A stretch of DNA of 64,000 nucleotides from Adiantum capillus-veneris (taxonomy: Eukaryota; Streptophyta; Polypodiopsida; Polypodiales; Pteridaceae), in contig CM043958.1 of the NCBI GenBank assembly GCA_014529385.2, forward strand, positions 152,726,293 to 152,790,292, in the 5' to 3' direction. Below are positions 1-10,309 of this stretch, piece after piece; position 1 is the stretch's first letter; every line of letters begins with the position of its first letter. A program made the translations under genes and the position numbers. Under the pieces are notes generated by a model. It searched no databases and was not told the DNA's origin. It was given only the letters and a program-made list of their open reading frames with translations.

Positions 1-40
1 TAGATCTTGGAGAGGGTTGAGCTGCCAAGATCTATGCGTT

Positions 41-844
41 CTAATCCGGGGCAGGCGGTAGGTTGTCGGCCATACCGATGGCATGATAGGCTATTCTGGT
101 CAATACTTCCGGCGCGCCCAAGTATGTTATCTTTTCCTCCTTCTTGGTGGCCTTCAATGTTGTCAACACATATTGCACGTGGTCCACAGGATGTCTGGTG
201 GTTGATTTCAGAACTTGTATAAAATTGGTGGCCACGGCGTGATTTGGTGTCGTGTACCTTGGTGGCCTTTTCACCAGGAAATGGAAATGTTGAGGGTACA
301 AGCGGGCTGGCTCTTCCACCTGCTTGTGGATGAGATCGGCAAATGTAGTCGTAGCTGTTTTCTTTGTAAATGTGCTTGCTGGTTTCCTATCTCTTGCCCA
401 CATGGTTATCCCTTGAGTGGGCCATCTGAGTGCCTCTGCCACTATTTCCTTTGTAAATACAACCTCTACCTTATTTCCTTGGTTGTCTGAGATTTGGACA
501 GTTCCGTCTTCCTTGATGGTGGAAAGAAGCTCGTAAGCTTTCTGAAAGTCTACTCCGCAGGGCTCTTGTTCATAGAAGTGTCGGAGTCCCAATCTACGGT
601 TAGCTTCTTTGGTTTCTGGCTTTGCAACTACATCGTAGACCTCTTTAGGAAAGAGCTGCAACTCCACCGGATGCCCTTCTTCACTCTTAAACCTGCCCGT
701 GAAGATCGTGGTGTGGTGTTCTTCTAACTGCTCTTTAGAAAGGTAAGATGCCTTTGCTAACTCGGGGTCCAGTTGATACGGGGGCAGTTCTTGCAGTTTC
801 TCCTTTTGGTTTAACTTCTTCTTGGCCTTCTCCGCGGCTTGCAT
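41..844 (-). CDS. Retroelement-associated protein, unknown function (267 aa, intact)
   Basis: An uninterrupted 267-codon frame starts with ATG at 844 and ends in a stop near 41. The N-terminus is Lys/Glu/Gln-rich (AEKAKKKLNQKEKLQ). The C-terminal half has a compact pattern (EALRWPTQGITMW, RYTTPNHAVATNFIQVL, ITYLGAPEVLTRIAYHAIGM) that loosely recalls the 'putative plant transposon protein' type of domain; that comparison is from memory. Just upstream (to the right) lies AT-rich DNA with the same palindromes as the E1 leader, so it may be the first ORF of a gypsy element that continues off the left edge. It could instead be an accessory ORF 3' of E1. No retroviral motif is visible. It is unusually free of stops for this neighbourhood. 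Confidence 0.55.
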   Translation of the reverse strand: MQAAEKAKKKLNQKEKLQELPPYQLDPELAKASYLSKEQLEEHHTTIFTGRFKSEEGHPVELQLFPKEVYDVVAKPETKEANRRLGLRHFYEQEPCGVDFQKAYELLSTIKEDGTVQISDNQGNKVEVVFTKEIVAEALRWPTQGITMWARDRKPASTFTKKTATTTFADLIHKQVEEPARLYPQHFHFLVKRPPRYTTPNHAVATNFIQVLKSTTRHPVDHVQYVLTTLKATKKEEKITYLGAPEVLTRIAYHAIGMADNLPPAPD

Positions 845-1700
845 TGCTCTTGAATAGAGTGCAAAGTTAGTAGATTTGTCGGATTTTCTATGGAATGTCC
901 TTTTAGACTGAAATGTTGATAATCTGGTCCAAATTACTTCAAATCAATTTTTGAACAAGCAAAGATGCATAAAATCATGCAAGGAAAAAAACTGTATGGT
1001 CAAAACAAAAATTTGCAACCAAAGTAAATAATCGTGATTATTAACAGCTGGGAAAAATTTTCAACTTTTTTGCAAACTTGGATTTATATGCTTGAAGTAT
1101 GTGCCAATTACATGCTCTAAGGGAAATATGGGTTCATTTGAATGTACAGGGTGAAAATGTACCAGATTTTGGTTTTAGGTCACTGAAACAGTGGATATAT
1201 TTTGAAATCCAAATTGACTCAAAACTGGCTAGTGGGCTTATCTCAACATGCTCTTTGGATGTATGATGACAAAATATCCAAATTGCCCCATTTTGGCCAA
1301 AAAGTAAATAATCATGATTATTAACTTTTCTTCTAAAATTGACATTTTTTTGGCATAGACTGGTTCTAGGCATGGTATAGATCTTGGGTACGAATTATGA
1401 GGTGATTTGAAAAGTTGTTCATAACTCAAATTTTGGCTTACACAGACTTCTTTGCGTTTTTTGGTAGTTTTGCAAGTAAAGGGTGGTCATTTTAGCTCAT
1501 ACTTGATTTTTGGCATGTAATAGGTGTGTACACATGATAGGTGAGGTGAATTGACAATTTCCAAGCAAAAATGTTGCAAAAGTAAATAATCGCGATCATT
1601 TATAACAGTGACAAAAACTTTGCATTTCACATAAATTTTGACCTAAACATGTTTCATACACCTAATACAAGTCCTAAATGTAAATTTGGTCAAGTTTGGT
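845..1700. repeat. AT-rich leader with palindrome array (left copy)
   Basis: No gene. Three near-palindromes of the form GTAAATAATC + centre + GATTATT(T)AC lie at about 1024-1045, 1304-1325 and 1582-1603, spaced 280 and 278 bases. The DNA between them repeats loosely (TTTTGGCCAAAAAG, GACAAAAACTTTGCA and similar). The same motif occurs at 10,809-12,000, so this is a second copy of the same element-family leader. Confidence 0.7.
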
Positions 1701-3500
1701 CATGCCGGCATCACTTTGTGCTCTGTCGACTCTGAATTCACCGTCTTTTGTGATTACTCTGTCTGTTGGGTTGGTCGGTCAACTTTGAGGCTTTGAACTT
1801 GTCCGTAACCTCGTCGCGAAGCTACCTGTCTAATTTTGGCTCATTTGGAGTCAGTTTGGCCTCGTATGTCGAATTTGACGCTTTGTAACCTTCGAGCCGT
1901 TTTCTGCTTTTCGAGGGCTTTACTTGATGGATTTCTCCAAACCAATCATATACATTGTATATGAACCTCATGAGCAAGCCATCTGTGGAGTCAGATCGGA
2001 ATTCTGGCCTTTTCTAAAAAACCCTAATTCTCTACTGAGGACCCCCTTGACCCTAGTTGAATGATCATCTGATGGTATGGAATGGTTCTATTATGTTAGG
2101 GAATGCTATGGTTCAAATCCCATCTGATTTGGTCAAGCTGGCAGGCCGCTATGGTCAATTTTAGGTCGTAGGTCTTCGTGCACTGCTCGGCTTCTAGGTT
2201 TTTTTCTAGGGCTTTAGACTAGCTACCGGCCGTACAAAATGGATCATTGATTAGTAAGGAACTTAGCCCTCATGTGTCGTGTGAGACGGTGCTGAAAAAG
2301 GTCAACTGTGAGCTCCGAAAATGACGCGCGAAAGAAGCCAAAATGCTCTCTCTGCAAAGGCTCCAAGTGGAAATGAGGTGGTTTTAGCCTACGCTGAATA
2401 TCTATACCTGGACTTCCCAAACCAATTTTCTTTAGATTCCCTCGTTAGTCCTATTAGGCCGTGAAATCTATGTTAGGCTCAAAAGTTTCCAAAATCGGAT
2501 TCCTGTAGCTCATTTTGCAAGAATTTTGCAAAAGTAGGCTTGGCCGCCTAATTTGGCCTTCCCGCTTCCATCTTCTGATTTGGTTGAAAATTTTTGTGCT
2601 TGTCCACCTTGTCTTTGTGATCACCATCGTGTTTTCCGTTTTTCCATATGAGCTTCCCTGCTATTTATTCTTAATTTTGACCTTTTTATTTGAAAAAATC
2701 AAAGAAAATAGAAAAATGCTCTAAAAAAAAACCAAGTGAAAATCCAATAATTAAGAAAATCCCTTGAAAAACACACCTTTATTGTTTTTTGTTGGATTTC
2801 TCCATTTTTAAGTCTCCTTTTCAACAAAAATGATGAAAAATACCCAAAAAAGGACTATTTTTGATGATTTTCTGATAGTATATACACTATTTACACTAAT
2901 CGAAAAGATATTATCAGTGAATTTTCCCTTGTTGATGAATTATAAGGGCATTATTAGGTAATTTTGTAAAAAATCACACGTTAACACGAAAATTTTTCCT
3001 CCCTCTTCAAACATTGCCCTTAATCACTTAGTATTTAGTAGTACCCTTCCACCCCTCCTAGATGGCGTTCTCCGAGACGACTACATGCATGGGTCGAACA
3101 ATTGTGTCGATGCATAGCCGTGATTGTCTCTACCATGATATGAAGATCAATGCAATTCAACTCAATATGCTATGCAAGAGCTGGGTCTTGAGTAAATAAC
3201 TCAAGGGTTTCCGATGTCGAGGTTTGCTGTTGATGTCTTCCAAAGAGCAAATCTTGTAGCCTTTGTGCTCTGTGTTTGATAGTACCATTAGGGTGTTTAA
3301 ACACACTGATTACTTGAGCTGTTGGGAGCACTTTAGACGGTTGTCAAGCTTTTTCTTGCCATTGGTAGCTCGGTCTGCTTGGTGCATGGTTTTTGAGAGT
3401 CTGTTGAGACTTAACTCGCCACTGTTTGATTGGTTTCGCATTGTGTGGAGAAGATAAGTACTCATTTTTCTTCCAAACCTTTTTCATGTTAGGTTCCTTG
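1701..3500. other. Non-coding DNA between the left leader and the end of E1
   Basis: No supported gene. The right part (about 1,750-3,130) is loosely collinear with 19,400-20,870, the DNA downstream of E2 pol. Shared cues are a TTTGACGCTTTGT stretch, a 'tctaggtttttttc'-like block, an A/T-rich tract near 2,700-2,990, and the closing 'ccctcctag...cgac...tgcatgg' segment near 3,050. This suggests a shared 3' non-coding region. LTR ends were not identified. Confidence 0.45.
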
Positions 3501-3501
3501 T

Positions 3502-3898
3502 TCATAGATGCTCGATTCTCTGCTCGAATCCTTGGAACCGTCTTCTATTTCTTTGGTAAAATTTTAGGCACCCAGATCTGATTTGATTTATCCACAAGTT
3601 GTGCCTTTGGTACCCAAATTTGCCTGACTCCTTGCATGCTACTTGTAGCATTTTTTTGTCGAGGGGATGGAAAAGATTTACTTCGTGGATTGGTTCTTTG
3701 ATTGCATCTTTTCCATTCCTCTTTGCTTGGTGCAATAGGAACAATGAGTTGCCCTCCTTTAAGTGATAGCTTTAGCTGATTTGTATCCCAATCTGGTACT
3801 GCTTTGTATGTACGCATCCAAGGAATGCCAAGAATCATAATCTCATTCATGTGTTCATCTGGCAAGCATACAAAACTGATGAGGACATGAGCATCCAT
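3502..3898 (-). pseudogene. E1 second retropepsin C-terminus plus tail
   Basis: Continues the preceding frame after a shift near 3,880. The residues EIMILGIPWMRTY give the ILG signature that closes a retropepsin fold, followed by a Lys-rich tail with two QIWVPK motifs. E2 has the same order: MLLGQHW, then repeated W-[VI]-x-K motifs. The tail's role is unknown. Confidence 0.65.
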
Positions 3899-4697
3899 GT
3901 ACTACCACGTTCAAGTTGAATACTCCCAATGTTGGAGTTGGATTCTTGTTGCATCCTTTGATTGTCGTTATTCTTGCGATTAATGCTTGACTTGTTGCCT
4001 TCTTGTATGTGGAATAACTGACTGCATTCACTCTAGCTCCGGTGTCTACCAAAGCATTGGTGCCATGATTGTTGAGTTGTACTTTGATGCGAAGATCCAT
4101 CCCATCTAACCAGTTGTCATCTGTTGAAACTGCGTCTTTAGGTAATTCCCATTGTCGATCATCCAGTTCCAAAGTGTTGATGGAAATCGGTATCTGTTGA
4201 TTCTTGAGAGCAGCTTTACGCTTGAGTACCCGAAGTCTAGCTTCCTCTTGGGCGTGATCAATAACCTGCTGCCGCTTCATCTTCCTTTGTTTGGCTATAT
4301 GCATTCTCTCTAGCAATTCATGTCCTAGTCCTTCTCTTTCAGTGGTGGTGTAATTATTTTCTGCCATATTCAGTTGTTGTCTGCTAGCATAAGAAATAGG
4401 AAAGTCATTTTTCCCATCTCTTGGTTGGGCTAGTATACAACCAATAGCAAAGTTTGAAGCATCTATGTGTACGTGGAATACCTTATCCCAATCGGGTGCT
4501 TTCAATATTGGAGCTGAGGTGAGAGCTTGCTTAAGCTTCATGAAGGATTCTTCACATGCCTCGGTCCATTTAAAGTGCGTAATCAAGCTATACATGGGTT
4601 TTGCAATTATAGCATACATGTAGATGAACCGTTGGTAATATCCACAATGTCCCATGAAGGCTTGTACCCCTTCTTTAACTATTGTTGGTCTAGGCAA
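3855..4697 (-). pseudogene. E1 RT-thumb/RNase H fused by deletion to second aspartic protease domain (PR2)
   Basis: 280 codons. Residues 1-60 are the RT end (FMGHCGYYQRFI). Residues 61-125 are the start of RNase H (VFHVHIDASNFAIGCILAQ, TTTEREGLG). At residue 125 (about position 4,322) the frame passes without a stop into a Lys/Arg/Glu/Gln-rich coil (128-165) and a retropepsin-type domain with DTGA at residues 218-221 (4,035-4,046). In E2 these parts are about 1.9 kb apart, separated by the rest of RNase H, the zinc modules and integrase. E1 therefore lost that segment, and the join happens to be in frame. Whether the fusion is expressed is unknown. Confidence 0.8.
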
Positions 4698-4742
4698 ATC
4701 AGCAACGACATGAATCTTTTCAATATCGGTAGCTATGACATT

Positions 4743-5249
4743 TTAAGACACTATGTGTCCAAGGATTTTCCCTTGTCTTCCCATGAATGTGCACTTTTTC
4801 GGGTTTAAGAAAATCCTGTAAAGTCTACATTTCTCGAATACCTTTTTGAGGTGTTCAAAATGATCAGCTCGGATTGACGAATGTACACATAAATCATCCA
4901 TGTATACTTCCAAGAATTTCCAAAGATACTCTTTGAAAGCATGGCTCATCAATCTTTGAAATGTGGCTGGAGCATTAGTTAACCCAAACGGCATAACCCG
5001 ATAGAAAAATATACCACATTCTATTACAAAAGCAGTTTTATGCTGATCTTTTGGGTCAACCAAAAGTTGATTGTATCCCGAAAAGCCATCCGGGAAGTTG
5101 TAAGCTTCTTTTCCTGCCACTCGTTCTAAAACGTGCTCCGTTATCGGAAGAGGAAAGTTGTCTCTAATGGTAACTGCATTCACTTTTTTGAGATTACCGC
5201 ACACTCGTAATTTTCCATTCTTCTTAGGTACTACCACAATTGGGAACAC
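4743..5249 (-). pseudogene. E1 reverse transcriptase, palm/fingers
   Basis: 168 codons with the gypsy RT order: [51 protein letters not shown], then the catalytic YMDD in EVYMDDLCVHS. Single stop codons bound it on both sides (near 5,306 and 4,742) where E2 reads through, so the gene is dead as it stands. The degraded 'FPDGFSGY' has Pro where E2 has Leu. Confidence 0.9.
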
Positions 5250-5306
5250 CCAATCAGTGTGTTCAATTTCGTAAATGAATTCAGCTTCCTTTAGTTTTTC
5301 AATCTC

Positions 5307-5969
5307 TTATTTGATCTTCCTGGCAAATGTTTCGTTATAAGTATATGGTCTTTGTCTACTTGGTTTTGCATCATCTCTCATGGGTATGGTATGTTGGCAG
5401 ATTTCTGGATCAACACCCTTGAGATCTTTGTAAGACCAAGCAAAGATATCCCGGTATTCCTTTAACAAGCTTAGCAAAAGCTTTTCTTCTTCTTTTGTTA
5501 GGTCATTTGCAATGTAAGCCGGTTTAGGCTCTTCTCCTAGTTTAGCCAAGTCTACACTTTTAGCATTTTCAGGGCCTTCGTAAGACTCGCCTTGTTTTCG
5601 TAGTTCCCTAACCGGTTGTTCGATTATGATTTTCCGATCTTGGAGAGTATACTTTTTGTAATGGGATGGAACATGCATTGCATCCTTACCATCCTCTTCC
5701 GTGGTTTCCATTTTGGTGGTGTATATCTCCTTTAGAGATTTTTTCAACTCTTGATATTTCTTTTTCCGCTCGACTTCGGTCATGAGTGGCTTTTTATCCT
5801 GATGTTCTTCGTGAGTACCCTTCCTTGTTTTTCTCAATGTCTGAGATATTTTTGAGTTTCCCTTTGAAGGATATCTGCCAGTTATTTTGTCCTTGACACA
5901 ATCATTAGCATCTATCTGCATCAGAAATTGTGTTTTACTGGAGACTGATGACATAGGTCGTGCTTTCAC
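5307..5969 (-). pseudogene. E1 pol: linker and RT N-terminus
   Basis: 220 codons. The first half is a charged linker (VERKKKYQELKKSLKEIY, then HYKKYTLQDRKIII). The second half is the segment before RT shared with E2: DLAKLGEEPKPAYIANDL, LLKEYRDIFAWSYKDLKGVDP, and HTIPMRDDAKPSRQRPYTYNETFA. It ends at one TAA (near 5,306) exactly where E2 continues into RT. Confidence 0.85.
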
Positions 5970-5990
5970 AATTTTAGTGTCCCTCTTTCT

Positions 5991-6425
5991 TCAATACCAT
6001 TTTTGTCTTCTTGATTTCTGGTTTGGAAAGTCAAAAAACTTTTCCTCCCTTCCCCTTAAGAGTAGTTGAGCTCTCATATGTTCTTTTTCGGATCCTGAAT
6101 CTTCAGAGGTAGCTGAGTGTTCATCCAACTCATCAGTTGCATCATAATAGAGGTCAGAAATGACTTGTTGAGCTTTCATCAAGTCCTTTGTTTCCTCATC
6201 CTTGTTTTCAATGTTAAGAACTGACATCATTTGGATGGGAATTATGTCGTAGCCATCCTCATTGCAAAATTGAGTAGACATAGACGTGTTCACGCATACA
6301 TCCATTGTCGCTAAAACTTGAGTCCACTCGAATGGTTCGAATAAATGCTCTGGAAAGGGTTCAGGTATGTAGGCTTTGTCTGTACAGTCCCTTTCTAGGA
6401 TACATTCCTCTCGTCTTAAGCTTCC
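5991..6425 (-). pseudogene. E1 conserved linker domain between PR1 and RT
   Basis: The open part (6,305-5,991, 104 codons) contains FCNEDGYDIIPIQMMSVL and an acidic stretch, ending in DFPNQKSRRQKWY. Upstream codons in the same region read like E2's REECVLERAIEDKDYIPEPFPE. E2 keeps the same block at 26,264-25,767 (FCDKDGYDVLPYYMVSL ... DFANQHPRRQERY). The function is not recognised; its conservation across two diverged elements suggests a real domain or a folded spacer in the polyprotein. Confidence 0.65.
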
Positions 6426-6639
6426 ATTTTATGAAGCTCCACACATCCAAATAGGAGTACTTTGTTTAGCCGAGATGGAAGTTTAGTTTCAGCCGAAGAG
6501 ACTAATCAAACTCTTGGATAGGTGTTTTCAAGACGTCTCTATAGGTGTGGTCTTTTAGATTGACTCTTGTTATAGATCCCACCTGCTTCAAGTACAAATA
6601 GTTGTTTCCCCAATCTTAGATAAGTTGTACCTGTCGCAT

Positions 6640-7343
6640 GAAAGGTCTTCCCAATATGATTTCATAATTGAGTTTTTTCCCAAAGTCTACTATGGCAAAA
6701 GTGTGTTGATATTCAATTCACAGGAGTTGACTATCACTTTTTCTAGTAGCCCTAATGGTCTTTCAATGTGTCCGTTAGCCAAATGCAATTTCATTCGCGT
6801 TTGTCTAATGGCTGGCTATCCCAAGGATTCCCATACTGCTTTAGTGGCTATGGCTATGCCAGCTCCACTATCCAGTATTGCCATGGTTTCAATGTCATTA
6901 TACTTCACTGGGAGGGTAGTGTTTCCTTCTTCCCCTTCGTAATATTCTCCGATCTTGTTCATAGGAACTGGTCGAATCTCTCTGTATTCCGTTTCATTTT
7001 TCGAGTTTCTCATATTCTTAGAGATTAACCCCATAATCCCCACCTTTTCTAGGGTTTTGTGTAAATCATTCCATAAGTATGGCCTGAGTTTCAACAGTTC
7101 TTCCAAAGTAAGAGTGCATTGGATAGATGTAGACATGATTGAATGAATGTTGTCTACTTCTAGGGTTTGTTTGGCTCTTTTGACTTGACTGGTTTTGCAA
7201 ATGATAGATTTATCTTCGTTATCTCCCAAGTAAGAAGATAAAATTTTTAATGTCATTGGTTTAGATATCCATAAAGCCTCTGATCCGCAATCCCCGCATA
7301 AGGATTGTATATCCATGTTTATATCAGATGGTAGGTTATCCAA
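6640..7343 (-). pseudogene. E1 aspartic protease PR1 (retropepsin)
   Basis: The frame 7,343-6,816 ends with TTLPVKYNDIETMAILDSGAGIAIATKAVWESLG: the DSGAG active-site loop of a retropepsin. A stop follows at about 6,815. Beyond it the codons still resemble E2 PR1 (RMKLHLANGHIERPLGLL). The upstream part (LTLEELLKLRPYLWNDL) matches E2's LAELLRSRPNMW. PR1 lies in the usual place between gag and RT. Confidence 0.8.
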
Positions 7344-7418
7344 CCAGACTTCCTCTATAGGAGCCGACTTTAAAGTTAGGCTCCCAGCATTGATCTCCCT
7401 TAGCTTTTCCCATAAGTG

Positions 7419-8240
7419 TTATGGCCAGTCTTCCTCTACGAATGGAATTCCTTCTAAGGCATCTTCATTGTCCGGCACTATGAGCTTTGGTTCATTTGTT
7501 TCAAGGTAGGGTTTTGCCACCACATCGAATTTTGCTTTTGTTTCTTCTATCGCAAGCTCTTCCAGTTTTGCAATACTTTCAAGCTTGGGTTTCTGTTTAT
7601 CCAACATTTCCTGCATGATTCTTACCAAATTTTGATAAGCTTCCAGCTTAGCTGCTTCCATGTCTGGAGATGGATAAATTTTCCATTTGTTTTCCATGTT
7701 TTGGTAGGCTTCCAACGCGGCATTGATAGGCTCAAAAACTTTATCAACCAGAATGGATCCTCCAGATTTCACGATTGTTTCCTTGAATTCACTGTCAGTT
7801 TCTTTCGACTTGTCCTGGGCTAGAATTTTTGCTTTCTCTTCGTTTTCAACCCATTGTTTTTGTTTTCTCATCTCATATCTTTTGCTTCTGCTCCTTTTGA
7901 TTCTTTGAGAAGAAACTTTCATGTTCTCTGAATCATCAGAGGAATTGTGTTTCTTTTTCTTTGCCTGGGCTTTAGTGATTACCTTCATTGGAACAATCGG
8001 TTCGCTCTCTGATGAGCTACTAGGCATCACTTGGACTACGTTGACTATAGTTTTCCCTTTGTTCAAAGGATTCTTAGGACAATCTTCCGAAAAGTGTCCT
8101 CCCTTTTTGCAACATTGTATGCAATAGGCTTCAATTGGTTTGAGGTTTTTGTCAAGCTCTGGACATTCGTTCTTCCAATGGTCATGAGCACCACAGTTAT
8201 GACAGTTTCCTGTTCTTGGCTTCATCATGGGTCTTCCCAT
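7419..8240 (-). pseudogene. E1 gag C-terminus with zinc knuckles
   Basis: 273 codons. Two CCHC-like motifs stand near the N-terminus: CHNCGAHDHWKNEC (C-x2-C-x5-H-x4-C, one residue longer than standard) and CIQCCKKGGHFSEDC. A Ser-rich stretch and a Lys/Arg-rich basic region (QRIKRSRSKRYEMRKQKQW) follow, then a charged helical linker. Nucleocapsid-type RNA binding is expected. The frame overlaps the upstream gag frame by 16 bases, so one frameshift separates them. Confidence 0.75.
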
Positions 8241-8809
8241 GGAGGTCTGACACCTTGATTAGCTACATAATACATTGGTGCAAGCTTTGATGGAGCATAA
8301 GCCATGGTTTCCTCCATTGGTGGTGGTTGTGGACTATACCAATATCCCTCTACCATTATTGTAGATGGACTAGACTCTACATAAGTTGTAACAGACACTA
8401 ATGTTTGTTCATTTATGACTCCTTTTGAGTGCATGTACTTTACAGGCACCGCATTATGTCCTGGATAAGGAGGTTGTTGTCCCAACACAGGTTGAGGTCT
8501 CTCCATACCCATTGGTCTTTGAACTTGAGCCGTATTAGGCTGATATCTGTACATGGGTTGTCCTTGTGGCCTCATGGGCATGCACTGAACATTCCCATCA
8601 TACTTTGGTATGAAGTAGCACTCGTGGGTCTCATGATTGGTCCATTTACCCTTAATTACACACCATTTTTGTGGCCTAATTGTTGTCCTTGTGGGGATAT
8701 CCCCTGTCCTGGTCCTCATAGGTGCTTTTTGCATATTGTTCATCATGTCATTCATCCTTTTTAGCATATCTTCTATGGCTAAGAGTGGTGCCGCAACAGC
8801 CGTTCCCAA
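8225..8809 (-). pseudogene. E1 gag middle region (Pro/Met/Gln-rich)
   Basis: 194 codons rich in Pro, Met and Gln (RPMGMERPQPVLGQQPPYPG). E2 has RPQSVLGQQPPLPG at the same place, so this is a conserved flexible link between capsid and zinc knuckle. Its start overlaps the capsid frame by about 30 bases; a frameshift lies there. Confidence 0.65.
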
Positions 8810-9420
8810 TTGTGTTGGTTTTGTGGATGCAGTCTTCTCGCTTTGGTTATCCTTAGGGATATCTCTTCATTAAAGATCTCACAATTGTCTCCTAGGTCGA
8901 TAGCATCAGACACACATACCTCTAGGGTTGTATGCTTTTTAGTATAGAGTATAGCATGAAGTTCTTTGTTTAGCAGTCCCTCTAGAAACAATGAGACAAG
9001 TTGCTCTTCTGTAGGTATCTCCATCTCTAGGCATCTGGCAATGTATTGTTTCATTCGAGTTGCACAATCCCTAACAGACTCACCATGTTTCTACTTAAAG
9101 TTGTAGATTTGAGCTACCGTATTATGTTTAATCCTCATTTTAGAACAAGCAGCTACAAATCCTTGAGCTAATGTATTCAAATCCATGATTAACCTTGGTG
9201 GAATGTTGTGGAACCATGTCAAAGCTTTTCCTTCTAATGTTATTCCAAACCCCTCAAATTGAGTATGAAATCCAATATACGCTCTGCTCTTAGCACTTGC
9301 TTGAAGCTTGCTAAGTGGTCATATGGATCCCCGGATCCACTATATTTTCTGACCCATTTTTGAAAATCAGCTGGTCTAACACGTCTATTTGGTTCAACTC
9401 TAGGTCTTCTGAGAGTTAGT
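8779..9420 (-). pseudogene. E1 gag capsid fragment
   Basis: The readable frame 9,054-8,779 begins MKQYIARCLEMEIPTEEQLVSLFLEGL, the C-terminal capsid pattern of plant gypsy gag ('F..GL' after a 'Y...' helix). To the right, broken codons include DPYDHLASFKQ, the counterpart of E2's DPRDHVATFVHV, typical of Retrotrans_gag domains. Multiple stops and shifts interrupt it. Confidence 0.6.
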
Positions 9421-9465
9421 CATGTTCCGAGTCCTTCAAACCAGTCTGTCAGAAATAGTGACTCA

Positions 9466-9517
9466 TGTAGCCCTGGGCTGTAGCCCTGGGCTGTAGCCCT
9501 GGGCTGTAGCCCTGGGC
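9466..9517. repeat. 13-bp x4 perfect tandem repeat in E1 gag
   Basis: Four identical copies of TGTAGCCCTGGGC in a row. The unit is not a multiple of three, so copy-number change shifts the gag frame. Nothing like it is seen in E2. Confidence 0.95.
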
Positions 9518-9890
9518 TGGCCTTAGTGTCACCCATTTTTCTACGTGATGAGGTGGTTTTTGGTTTCTTCACATTACTGTCAGATGATCTCTCACGATGT
9601 TCGTCTCTTGGAATGGTTTATGGTCCTTGACCCAATATCCAATCCCGTATGGAATACCCCTGGTATTTGGTTTGTTCTACTTCCTCAGGAGTCATCATAA
9701 CAAAGTTGTTGTTATAACAATCCCTAAACAAGTAAGTTGGTAGATCCGCAGATCCCTTATCTTTGATTTTGAAGATATAGATGATCTTCATGGCCGTTAA
9801 TTGTCCCCTGGTCTAGCATGAAAAGTCCACAAAAGATCTTTTATGTTTCTATCTTCCCAACAATAGACTCCGATCCTAGGATTATTTGTA

Positions 9891-10307
9891 CTAAGCCGTT
9901 TCAAAGGCTTCAAGTCTACTTGATCGTATCCCTCGAATTCCAAAGTTGGTGGTCCTTCTTTTGCTGACATATCTGGGATTATAGTGTTGGCTTCTAAAGC
10001 TCCATTTGTCTACCACATCAGGATTTTCAACTTGTACATATTGAGTTCCGTTTCGATCCATGTACATTTTTCCTTGTTTATTTGCCCTAATCTCTTCTTC
10101 GAACTCAATACCATGATCATCAATGCAAATAGCATACTCTTCGTTAGGATCCAAGTAAACCTGGGCTCCATGATGATTAGTCTTGTAAAAAGAGAGGATA
10201 TGTTTGTAGCGCATTGTCGTTCCGGTTTCTGAGTGAGTCGAGTAAGAAGACATTTCGGACGTTGAATCTGAAAAAATGTGCGAGACTTCTACAGGAATTG
10301 TGTGCAA
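9891..10307 (-). pseudogene. E1 gag N-terminal domain
   Basis: 138 codons starting with ATG at 10,307. The core (GAQVYLDPNEEYAICIDDHG, then MYMDRNGTQYVQVENPD) matches E2 at 29,937-29,182 (GALVYSDYRGRKCICIEE, then FRDEKGNHYLIVSNPKD). It looks like a small beta-rich domain that opens gag in this lineage. The function is unknown. This is the first coding block after the palindrome-bearing leader. Confidence 0.6.
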
Positions 10308-10309
10308 AG

